Origin: Quillaja saponaria
Taxonomy: Eukaryota; Streptophyta; Magnoliopsida; Fabales; Quillajaceae
Length of the DNA stretch: 64,000 nt
Assembly: GCA_029379385.1 (NCBI GenBank)
Contig: CM055613.1
Location: 15,642,001 to 15,706,000 of the forward strand
Reading direction: 5' to 3'
Both the position numbers and the translations under genes were made by a program. This document shows, in pieces, positions 29,551 to 40,640 of the stretch (position 1 is its first letter; every line of letters begins with the position of its first letter). A model generated the notes under the pieces. That model did not search any database. It saw only the letters and a list, made by a program, of their open reading frames with translations, and was not told where the DNA came from.

Positions 29551-30395
29551 TTGGCAATCATTCAGGTCGGATATCCGACCCGATTCAATGCTAATGAATT
29601 GGATAATATCTAAGTGATTGGATCAGTTTTTCAACTTAGATTGAATCGAATCATGATCTATAGATCGTTGGATTAGGTAAAATTATCCATGATTGATTTT
29701 TTTTTTTTTTTTTCGTGTGTGTACTTACAAATAATTAAGATTGTCAACATTTGTTTATTTGATGTATTTTTATAAATTGTAATGCTATATAATAAAATAA
29801 AATAATATCAAGAGTTGACAAAATAAATTATTTACTTAATTAGTCATCTAAGTATTTTCAATTAATTACTTAATTAAAAAGTTGTTAAATATCTATATAT
29901 AAGGAACTTCGCTAAAAAAAAAAAACAATTAATATCCATCATTACCTATTAAATTTTAGATAGTTTACTGAAATAATATTTTAAAATTAAATTGATTAGT
30001 ATATTATAATTTACGATTAGCTTCCATTTTAACTAATGTAAAAATTTCAAAGCTTGAACAATTTTTATTTTAATATTTTCTTAAAAATCAGGATTGATCA
30101 AATCTATCCATCATTATCTATGGATTAGATTTGATCCAATGCTTATGTTATCTTCTACTTGTATTATCTAGTTACAACATTTTTTTTTTTGGGTTAGCAA
30201 TCAATTTTTTTATTATTATTAAAAAGGAAAAGAAGAAAATTTTTGAAAATTAATCAGATCTGGTTAAGTCTGGATCGAGTCAAATCAAATGACCTTGATC
30301 TATAGACAAATAATGCTGAATTGGATCTGACCCAAGATCTTTGACATCATAAATTAAATAGGGTCAAATTGAACCTGATCCGATCAATTGCCGAC
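29551..30395. mobile_element. Decayed MITE-like element with imperfect inverted ends
   Basis: The left end reads TTGGCAATCATTCAGGTCGG. The right end in reverse complement reads GGTCGGCAATTGATCGGATC, so a short inverted repeat around TNGGCAAT is visible. The sections near both ends (about 29570-29700 and 30250-30390) are rich in GGATC/GATCC-type words in opposite orientation. This matches a widespread class of plant non-autonomous DNA elements. I found no convincing target duplication. The middle is AT-rich and non-coding. Confidence 0.45.
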
Positions 30396-31740
30396 CATAT
30401 TAAGCAAAGGAGTTTGTCAACATCTTTTTAAGTCCAATAAAGTGTGTTTCTCGCAAAAATCATTTCTTTTTTTTGTTTAGAATAGCATGACTGTCAGCAT
30501 TGCATCATTACTCTTCCTTAGCACCAGAAACATACATTTTCTTTTCCTTTTTTTATTTATTATTATTTGAAATAAGTTAATCACTAGCAAATGATGCTCT
30601 AAACAGAAAACAAACATATAAAAATTATCCAATACATAGGAGTCCCCTGCATATTACAACTTAATTTATGTTTGCTCTACTGTGTTATGGTTATGATTGA
30701 TATATTATCTTTAGTTTTCTTTTTAAAGAATCAATTATGTTATTTAACTTGTGTTAGATTGGATAAATTTCTTAAAAGAAAGCCAATTTTAAAGTCTTCT
30801 TCAACTATAAAGAAAATATTCTTAAAAGTTGCTTTGAAAAATCATCAGCTAATCATGGAGAAAGACATAAGAAGATTGACTAACATTCTAATAACCGGGG
30901 TACAATTCGAAGAGTTTACTTGCAAAAAAGTTCTTGTTAATTAAAAGAGAAAATATTTTCTTAAAAATTATTTACAGTTACTTTACGAAATTTCAATTCA
31001 ATTGTTTTTTTTTTTTTCATAATATTTATGTAATATTTTGTCTCCACTCACTGAAAACATGGCCTTTATATTCTTCCTTTGTTGAAGGATATATTAATGA
31101 CATCATACGAAAAAAAAATATAATAATCATTTTTATATATTCTATCTAAAAATAAGTGTTTTCCAAAAAAAAATTAAATCAGTTTTGCATTATTTGATAA
31201 TAATTTTTTTATCATTATTTCAAGATTAAATAAATTAAAATAATTAAAAGTTTAATTTTTGTTAATCTAAAACTAGGGTATTTAATTATTTGATTCAGAT
31301 CCGTTCTTTAATTGTATTAACATATACTGTGTATTGATAAATTTATAAAATAGAAAGGAAATTAATATAAAGATAAATTAGAAGATAATTATTTTCAAAG
31401 AAAATAACTTGCATTCATTTATATATACAATATTTATTTATTTCTGAAATAAATAAATAAATGACAAATTTTTTTTTTCATTATTACAAGATTTTAATTT
31501 TTACTCATTATCACAAGAATAAATAAAATAAAATTTGTATCATTTTATTTTATTTTAAATCCTATATATATTAATATTTAAAAGGAAAAAGATTTATTAT
31601 AAAAAAAAAGAAAAAAAGTAGTTAAAGATTAATTTACATTTATTATTGCAACCAACCACAATTAACCTTAACATTATTATCCTTAATATGATTCATTATC
31701 CCCATGCCATCATATGCTTGCTTCACTTTACGAATTCATT
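30396..31740. other. AT-rich intergenic stretch, no gene
   Basis: The open frames at 30672-30944 and 30934-31149 have the composition of random AT-rich DNA and match no known domain. Confidence 0.5.
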
Positions 31741-33580
31741 GGTGGTTTGTGTTTTTAAATTCTGCAGTAGTGTGCAACTAATAACTGAATAATTGTTTTC
31801 TTCTTGTCATGTGCTCTATTAATCTGTAGTGTTAGAGTGCCTAGGCCCATAACTTAAAAGTGTTAGGGCCTCATGCAATCTGAGCAGGTTACTGAAGGTA
31901 CTGTTATTTGATTATGTGAATGTGGAAGCAAATTTGGTCAGAGTGATGAGAGGCTAGAGCAGTCTTTTGGCAGATTTGCAAGTATGCCTATGTGCTTTGT
32001 TAGAGTTCCTTTAGTATTTAGTTGTCAGTCAATGGCTGTAGTAAGTTGATCTTAGTAAGTTGCCCTTGGTAATAGTATTTAATTTTTGGTTTAATAATCT
32101 CATTCCATTTATCTATGCATAACAATTTTTATTTTATTGTTTTAAATATGTAGAGTAGATTTAGGGTTGTGAACCTACTTATTTGGAGGTTTTTCGACTG
32201 TATTCAAAAAAATAAGAAGGATGAATTTGTTGATTCTAGATCGCAAAGAACAAGTGTAAGTATTAAGTTTTAAAATTTTAAATTTTCTTAAATTAAATTA
32301 TATAAATAATAAACTTATATTTTTCTAATTATTTTTATGAGTTATTTGTAATTGAAAAAAACGCGCAAGAGTCAGCTAGTGCACCACCTAGGGCCTCATC
32401 CCATTTTCGTTGAAGCTTTGAGGATACGAGTATCTGGTGGAAAGAAGAACGATAGTTCGGTAGATGCATAGAAAGGATCTCAATCACCACATCCCACATC
32501 TTATGTAACATAAAACTTGACTCAAAAATAAAGAAATATAGAAAAAGAGCGTTTTAACTTAAAAACTCTGAAAATTAACCATTGAAATGTCAAAATAAGT
32601 AATTTGACATTCGATGAACGAGCCAGAGATACCAGCACGTTCGCAAGGACGAACAACACATGGAGTAAGAATCGGTTTTGCATTTGGATGAAAGATGTGC
32701 ATTTTTTGATTAAAATAACATTTTTATCGTTTAACTTAAAAACTTTGAAAATTATATGTTGGGATGTCTGAATAGTCATTTGTCATCCGATAGATGAATT
32801 GGAGATGTTGGTACTGTGCACGAGGACGAACAAGACATGTAGGAAGCATCAATTTTGTATTTGGATGAAACATGTGCATTTTTTGTATTAAGGAGCATTC
32901 TACTTTTTAAACTTTAAGTTCTAGACATAATAACTTATATTTGTCATCATCTGATTTTTTCAGTGCGCTACTTCATCAATTACTCCGTAGTCATGTCACG
33001 ATTTGTAGGATGATGAGCAAGAGGAAGAAGATCAGACTCTTAGGGATGCGTAGTTTTAGATTTACTTATTTGTTATGAACAAACTTAATAATTTTATATA
33101 TGTTGTTGATGTTTTGTATGTTGAATGATTTGTTAATAATTTAAACTTTCAATGATTAGAAAATGTTCAATTTTTTAATGTAGCACAATTTTATGAAAGA
33201 TTTGATGTTTCTTAGGTATATCATAAAAAATACAAATTTTGTTTTTTAAATTACAGAATTATCAGAGTTCATGGATTTAGTATCAGCGTCCTCTTACTGT
33301 GGACGCTAATATATGAGAAAAATCTACACCTATTAAAGTTCACTTATCAGCGTCCACTAAGTATCAGTGTCCACTTATCATCTTCCACCACGTGGACGCT
33401 AATACTATCAACTATCAACTATCATTTTTCAGCTTCAACCAAGTGGACCCCAGTATTTTTTCAAAATGTACTGGCGTTTCTTATCAGTGCCCACAGTGTG
33501 GACACTGAAAAGTGAACATTGATACTTTCAGCATCCACTGATGGACGCTGATGAATATGATACAATTTTTTCTTGTAGTG
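31741..33580. mobile_element. CACTA (En/Spm) transposon remnant with one intact terminus
   Basis: The right end at 33567-33580 reads CACTACAAGAAAAA on the minus strand, the diagnostic terminus of plant CACTA elements. From about 33285 to 33550 it is preceded by many short direct and inverted copies of TCAGCGTCCAC or GTGGACGCTGA, the usual subterminal repeats. Near 32205-32250 a short frame reads KKDEFVDSRSQRTS, weakly like the plant Ptta/En/Spm transposase family. I found no matching left terminus, so the left limit given here is approximate and the element is probably truncated. Confidence 0.6.
32550..32890. repeat. Tandem duplication of about 178 bp inside the CACTA remnant
   Basis: Unit 1 (about 32550-32728) and unit 2 (about 32729-32890) share TTTAACTTAAAAACT, GACGAACAA, TTGGATGAAA and GTGCATTTTTT in the same order, with many substitutions. 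Confidence 0.7.
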
Positions 33581-34075
33581 ATGTAGTTCTTAACCACCTA
33601 AACCCCACTATACACACCCTAAACCTTAACCCTTGCAGCTTCCAAATAAGCGTTTCAGTCAATTCTTGAGGAGTATAGACTCTCATTGAATTATATGTTT
33701 TAAACCATTTAGCACCCAAAAAGAAAAAAAAAAAGTAAAAAATTTCATGTCCCTAAGATTTAAGAAAAACACAATCTACAAGATATTGCAGCTGAAGTAG
33801 AAGAAAAGTGGCTCACAACTATTGAAGATAATGCAGGAGCAGTAGACTTACCTGAGACCAGACTTCTAGTCTATGGCCCGAGTCAGTTCCAAGACCCCTT
33901 TGATTGAGATACATGTGTTCCCACATAACTTGGTAAATCCACTGGTTGCCTCTTTACTAAGTAAAATATAACTTGTTACGAGAAATTCAAGAGGCGGGAA
34001 ATGGAATTGGCAGAAATTGGGAAGTAGAGACTAGAGAGTAGTGAATTAAAGAGGGGTGAATAATGCTCAAATTAA
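33581..34075. other. Intergenic DNA downstream of HSFA5
   Basis: No gene or repeat is recognised in this stretch. Confidence 0.5.
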
Positions 34076-34265
34076 AGAAACAACAAAGGGCTTCTCAAGA
34101 AGTCTGACATATTTCTACACTCCCCTATTTCCCTTCATCTAATCCAAATCCCCTATATTAGTTCCCCATTAGAAACAACAAAGGGCTTGTCAAGAAGTCG
34201 GACATATTTCTACACTCCCCTATTTCCCTTCATCTAATCCAAATCCCCTATATTAGTTCCCCATT
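34076..34265. repeat. 95-bp tandem duplication
   Basis: Units 34076-34170 and 34171-34265 are adjacent and differ at only two positions (TTCTC/TTGTC and TCTGAC/TCGGAC). The near-identity means the duplication is recent. Confidence 0.92.
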
Positions 34266-35189
34266 CTATCTAAATGGCGATTCTTTATTGTTGGAGCATC
34301 CTAGATCATAAGAAGTATTCTAAAGATTCATAGGCCCTACTCTATTTTCTTAAGAATGTTCCTCAGAAGAACAGGTGTAAGAAGCAGTGGTATTATTTTC
34401 CCAAAACTCTCTGCCCACCTACCTAATATCAGAGGCAACCACTGATCAGTGCGTCTCTGTTTGGGGGTATGCCCAAAGAAGGCATCGAAGAATACTTAGA
34501 GACTTCTATATAATTTTTAGATTCAGCACCATGTTGGACCACTCCTGTAACTACAATTCAAGGGTTTCCTATGGTACCCTCGGTTAATTGTAGCAGGATT
34601 TAGATTTTTTTGGAATCTGAATGTGATCAATAACACCATTATACTTACCATCAAAAGCAGTACTTACATATGCTACCGCTACATATCCTAAATAATAACG
34701 TACTGGTTTTGGTAGCATGCATGAGTTATTAACAAAAGTTAAAACAACAAATGACTAGATGAGATAGATTTGACTTCTCATAAAAAAGATACTACCTGAT
34801 GCTCCAGCCTCCAATCAACTGAACGGGAATAAGGTCATACACAAGTAGAAATGATGAGTAAATAAAAGAAATCCACACCTAACAAAATCATTAAAATAGT
34901 AGCAAAACAAACTAATTAATATTTGACATTATATGCATCAAATACAAAAGGATGCTACAGTACAGACTTACAGAAAATTGATATCAGATATAACAAGAAC
35001 CAGAGAGAACAAATAGCTAGCCTGTTTCAAAGGGGAACCATTTCAATTGCTAGGAAGTTTGATGTCATCAGACAGTATAACACAAGATTTGTACATAATT
35101 TAAAAATCATTTCTAAATTGCATGAGAAAAACTGAAAAACTAGGGGAAACCACAACACCTGATAGAGGACTTTAGGATAACTTTCACTC
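34266..35189. other. HSFA5 3' flank
   Basis: It probably includes the HSFA5 3' UTR near 35190. I see no other gene; the frames at 34387-34587 and 34923-35135 match nothing. Confidence 0.5.
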
Positions 35190-37647
35190 TCAAAGTGTCA
35201 GCTGATCCATGTTATTAACATTTCTAGAAATTCCATGGCCTAACTTTGCATAATCTTTCTCATCATATGGGTTTGACCTATAGTTAGAAATTGCCTCTTC
35301 ATTGTCTGTACAGCCTGGTCTTTCAGTAAGAAACTGTTCCCAGAAAAGATCATTTACTCTAACTGGAGCATCTGCAATCGCTTGATTGTTATCCGTGGCC
35401 TCCTGTGAGGAAGCTAAATTTGCAACCTCACTAGCTGCATTTCTGCTAGAAGACACCCCATTAACAGATTCTTTATCACCAGAATATAACCTTGACTCTG
35501 AGGATATGACAATTTCCTGACCACCTATATGGGGTGATCTAGACGTGTAAGGATTTTTGCTGACTTGCAATGGAGAAGATGCCAGAGTAAGATTTAAATG
35601 GCAGGATATAAGACCATCCCCTTCTTCATTAGAATTCAAACTTGGCTGCAAGGCATGCAGTTTTGTACTCTCATTACATGGTGGTCTTCGTGATAAAGAA
35701 TTCATTTTAAATGTAAAAGATGTCCCAGACTCAGAAGGCTCTAATGTCTCAGGTGCAAAAACAAGAGCTTCTATTCTTGCCTGCTGCACTCCTTTTGGTT
35801 CTCCTTCATATATCTTTCTGTGCGGGCTTCCCCCATCTTTATTGGAACTCTGGGTGCTATTTGATACCAAGTTAATATCTGAAACAGCTGATGATAATTC
35901 TAGGCGCAGTTTATTTGAAAAATCTTGGTGGAAAATATTCCCAAATTCAGGTCTTGAACGACTACTGTTGTCAATCAAATTATTTTCAGCAACTGGTTCC
36001 ACCTGTGGGAGTCGTCTTTTTTTATTAAATACAGACAAATCCATAGACTCAATTTTCCGAGACAGGTGTTCAACAAAAGTAGGATTTTGAAGAGCCTTTT
36101 CAAAGAAGCTCAGCAATGACTCTTGCCTTTTTTCTATACCATCTATTCTCTCTGTCAGGTCTTCCAACTGGAGCTTTGCGGATGAGCGCTGCTGTTTAAA
36201 CCTTAAAATATTGGACTCAAGTGCAGCTTTTTCATGCAAAAGCCTCTCTATTTCTTCATCAAATGATGCCTTTTCTGGATCCATGAGAGAACCTTGAGGC
36301 TGACTGTGACTGTGGATAGGTTTCCTGCGATAAATATTCTTAAGCAGGTGCTTTTGATCTTTGATAAAATCTTCATTAGCAAACTCCCATCGCTCAGGAT
36401 CTACTTTACGAAATCCCTGAAAAGAGAGAACATCCAAATGAACTAAATTAATCACATGAACATCAACTATCTGTGCATAACAAGGCCAAAAATAATACTC
36501 CCTCCTTTCCTTTTTTTTTTTCTTTCATGTTTTCTCTTATAAACTCGTGGGTGATATGGTTGATGCAAAGCAGAGACAAAAGTAAACATCGTAAAAAATA
36601 AGAGTTCAAATGGTTTCTTTAATGTAGGGACAATTCAGCCCAAATGTATACGTGAAGGACTGACAAGTAATGATAAAAATATCTTTCACAAATCACAACT
36701 GATGATTTGACCCATTCAGAAGGAGAATTATCGGTGCCTGCTAATATAAAAAATAAACAAAGTATGGAATCAAAAATTTTCACTGTGTCCAAGCTATCAT
36801 ATGTATCAGTATATCAAAATTATTCCAAAGGAACTAATACATTTCAAAATCACTAGGTAAGCATATTCAATTCCATAGTTTGCTCATATCCAAAATCCTG
36901 AATCTAGCTCCATCAACCTCCAAACTCCCAAGCTTCAAAACCCATTAGAACCAACCATCCTTTCGCCTGCAAACCAGCAGAGTATGAAACTTACCATTCT
37001 TGTATGTTATTCCCCTAGTCTATGTTTCTATACCCTTTACCTTCCACAAAACCCCAAATTTAACTGTCTAAATCCTACCTGACAAATTACCTGAATTGCA
37101 AAAGCCAACAAATTGAACTTGTGAGTTTATCTAAATTGTCAAAAGATTTAATCTTTATATAGTTACCGGCCAAAAATTAAAAATCAAGTGCAACTGGAAT
37201 TATTGTTCAGTATTGGACAAGATGAATATAGAAAAAACATGATATAACTACTTCCACCCTTCAGGGGCACTAAACCACACAAAAATATCAAACCAAAAAC
37301 ACATATTCCGTAAACCAAATGGCCAAAATTCCTATGAAATTCATAATTAAATCAAAGGCACAAATCATCCTATTCAGAACTTAATGAATCCTGCCCCAAT
37401 AACTTACATATGTATTGAGCTGTCTGATGAAGCTAGAGAAATTATTGTGCTTGAAATACATTGGAAGAAGAACACGAGCAAACTCCGGCGGGTTCCAAAC
37501 CACGAAGCTGTTTTTATGTGAGGTCCACGAGACAATATCGTCCGTCGATGAATCGTCCACCATGTCATACGTCTTGAGAAGGAAAGGCGCAGGACCTCCA
37601 GTGCTGCCACCTCCACCGCCCGAGGCTGCGGCCATATCTCCGTCCAT
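35190..37647 (-). CDS. HSFA5: Heat stress transcription factor A5
   Basis: Nuclear DNA-binding regulator of heat and oxidative stress genes. In Arabidopsis and tomato, HSFA5 is known as a partner and repressor of HSFA4. Exon 1 is 37647-37408 (80 codons). The intron, 37407-36417, is phase 0 at the position conserved in plant HSF DNA-binding domains (between Tyr80 and Gly81). Exon 2 is 36416-35190. The product is 488 aa. The DNA-binding domain covers about 19-113 ([16 protein letters not shown] then [12 protein letters not shown]). A heptad HR-A/B oligomerisation region with the class-A spacing covers about 128-192. The nuclear localisation signal NKKRRLP lies at 211-217, the AHA activation motif FWEQFLTE at 438-445 and a C-terminal export-type motif, NNMDQLTL, at the end. 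The RRLP..., [16 protein letters not shown] and [15 protein letters not shown] segments are specific to the A5 subclass. The gene is intact. Confidence 0.96.
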
Positions 37648-37793
37648 TTCACAGGAATTGAGTTTCAGAGCGATGGAATAACCAGTACATTCTCATACAA
37701 TTCGGACCTAGGGAGACTTGGACTTTTCAATTTGGTTGACCCGAGTGCTAAATGCCAAATGCAGATTCAGCTTACCTCAAGTACACTTTCACC

Positions 37794-38366
37794 TTGGGCG
37801 TAGCACCGAGCGGTTCGGTCTGAGTAGTGATAAATTTTTAAACCGAACAAATTTTTTGGATATTAAAATTAATATAACTGAACCGAATCAAAAATAGGTA
37901 TTACCTGAAATTATCCGAACCGAACTAGTCATACTAATTCAGTTCGGGTATTCAGTTATCCGAAATTTATCAATATTTCACTAAAATTAATTTAAAAATT
38001 ATATATTTTTTATTTTTGAACCTCATACTTTTAAAATTCATTAGTTATTATAAAAGAAAAATACAAAAAACATAATATATTAACATATTCAACACAAATA
38101 AAAATACAAAATTATAAATTAATACAACAATAAGTTAAAAATAACAAAATAATAAAAAAAAATTATATATTTTGATTTTCGAGTAACCACGGGTACTCAG
38201 TGTGTAATCTATCTCATTACCCATAACCGAACCGAAAATAACAGGTATTAAATTTAACTATCCCGAACCGAACCGAACTAAATAAGAAAAATACCCGAAT
38301 TTAACCGAATCGAACTACCGATTCGGTTCGGGTTTTCGGTTATACCGAGTTCCTTGCACAGCCCTA
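37794..38366. mobile_element. hAT-type MITE in the HSFA5 promoter
   Basis: The perfect 8-bp target duplication CTTTCACC lies at 37786-37793 and 38367-38374. The left end is TTGGGCGTAGCACC and the right end in reverse complement is TAGGGCTGTGCAAGG, an imperfect inverted repeat. Both sides are rich in GGTTCGGTTCGG-type words, a hallmark of a common plant non-autonomous hAT family. The 573-bp element has no coding capacity. Its near end is 147 bp upstream of the HSFA5 start codon. Confidence 0.85.
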
Positions 38367-38401
38367 CTTTCACCGAGATATGGAAGTCAAAATAAATATT
38401 G

Positions 38402-39966
38402 AAATTTTTTCTCAACCCAACAATCAATCAAATTTAGATTCACCCCAACAACCAATCAAATTTAGATAAAATAAGAAAAAGAAAAGACCTAATTAAATGT
38501 GTACTATTGCTAAATATGAATTTTGTTTAAAAGAAAAAACAAAAATTTAGTGTTAATCACCATGAAATCAATTAAAAAATAATAATAATAATAAGAGAAG
38601 AACATACTCAACAACTATTAAACAGTCACAAACAAGTTTTGAATCAAATGTTGAATTGAGCTGATACATTACTTTATAAAAGCTTATAACAAAGTATGAG
38701 AAAGAAGTTGCAAGACAGAGCAGCTTGGAGAAGATATGAGAGAAAGTACATAATATCAGAGTGGGAGATTGGAAATAAATTTTTTCTTGCCGCCTCACGG
38801 TGGCCATCGTATTGCAATCTTTAGAAAGGCCAAAGAGAGAGAGGAGTGAGTTTTTAGCTAAATTTAATTGAACTATTTTTTTTCTTGTAGCTGTCGAATT
38901 GATTTATTTCTAATCAACACTCAATTACAATAGTAATTTACTAATTAACTTTTAATTTATGCAAATTATAATTTTAAATTCAATCACAATTTAATTGGCT
39001 AACTATAATGACTGATCAATATAAAATTTTAGTTTTTAATATCAATTAGCTAAAATTAAATAATTAAAAGACTTGTTAAGGTAACTATTATTTTAGAACC
39101 TTAACTTGATATTATTTTCAAAATAGACACTCACTTTTATTTATATATATATATCGTTTGAGGTACTTTTTTTTTTTTTTAATCATTCAAGGCACTTCAA
39201 TAAAATTCTAAAAAATGATGACATATTAATTTTTTTACACATCATTATTAGTTTTTAATGTAATTTTTATTTTCTTTTTCAGCATTTATCTAATTATTTT
39301 AAATGAGATAACATATTTATTATTTTCATCAACTAAAACTCACACTCCTCTTTCTATCCAAAGCAGCATACTAGCTTAAATACTCAAAGTGAGTGTTAAA
39401 TTTTTTTTCTCTTCACAACAACCAATCAAATTCAGAGATTATAAAGTCATACTTGATTAAAAATAAGATAAAGAAAAGACACAATTAAATGTGTATGGAT
39501 GGTTTGTTAGCAATATGAATTTTTATCAATGGCCTAAGAGATAAAACAAAGATTTAGAGTTAATTACCATGAAATCAATTGAAAAAAGATGAAGAAACAA
39601 TGAGAGAAGAACATCCTCAACAACCATTAAACAACCACAAATAAGCTTTTGAATCACAAGTTGAATTGAGTTGATATATTAATTTATAAGGGCTTCTAAC
39701 AAAGAATGAGAAAGAAATAAAAAGACAAAGAAGCTTGGAGAGGATAAGAGAGAAATTAGAAAAGATGAAAGTGGGGAGATAGGGAAGAAATTTTTTCTTG
39801 CCATGTTCCCTGTAGCTGTCATATTGATTTGTCTCTAATCAACATTTGATTCAGTGAAATTCTAATTTTGAGTTCAATCACCATTAATCGGTTAATTATA
39901 ATTATTTAATCAATATAAACTTTTGTATTTTTAATATCAATTAGTCAAAATTAAATAATTAATAAA
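38402..39966. repeat. Spaced direct duplication, units of about 670 and 570 bp
   Basis: Unit 1 (about 38402-39070) and unit 2 (about 39397-39966) share long matching segments in the same order: CAACAACCAATCAAAT, AAAAGAAAAGAC, ACCATGAAATCAATT, a GAGAGAAGAACAT-like word, GCTTGGAGA, TTTTTTCTTGCC, and TCAATATAAA near the end. The spacing changes from about 995 to 895 bp, so unequal deletions have occurred. Neither unit has a reading frame I recognise. Confidence 0.8.
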
Positions 39967-40640
39967 CTAACGTCTACACACATTCTTACTAAACATTACA
40001 AAATTAAATGATACTATATATATATATATAGACACGCACTAATTATAATTTCATGTTAAGTGACTGATTTAATATTTTAATTATCACATATTTATCAACC
40101 ACTTTATTATCATGTGATGAAGTAATATATATAAGTAGAATAAGTTTTCTTCATATGTGACAACTTGCAGTTGTTACATGTTCTTATTTTCAAATAAATG
40201 AGAAAGTGGCTTCAAGTTTTTAAGATAATTTCTTATTTGCAAGATGTTCTTAAGTTTTCTAAAGTGGTCAATGCAATTATAAAATAACCGGCCGAGTCAT
40301 TAGAAGAAGACTATATGTAATCAGGAACTAATTTTATTCATGTGCTAAATTAATTATTGTTCAAAGAAAAAAATAAAAAGAAATCATAGCAACAAATTAA
40401 GTCTCTCAATAAGGGAATTATAATGTCATCGAGCAAATTATTTGGAAAATTTAAAATTTATATCAATTTGCATTCATTTTGGCTACAATTTTCATAAGTA
40501 TGATTGATTACTTTCCTCCCACTAATGGTGCTAGACGTACTATATGTATACTATTTTTTTTTTAATTTCTCTGCACAAATCATTCTTAATTTTAATTGAT
40601 TTAGAGTATTAGCTTTTTACAAGTTAGATCGATCCTGAAA
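39967..40640 (+). promoter_or_regulatory. Polygalacturonase upstream region
   Basis: AT-rich DNA upstream of the polygalacturonase ATG. TATATGTATA at 40541-40550, about 95 bp from the ATG, is the only TATA-like candidate. The section 40325-40440 recurs downstream of the gene at 43680-43815. Confidence 0.4.
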
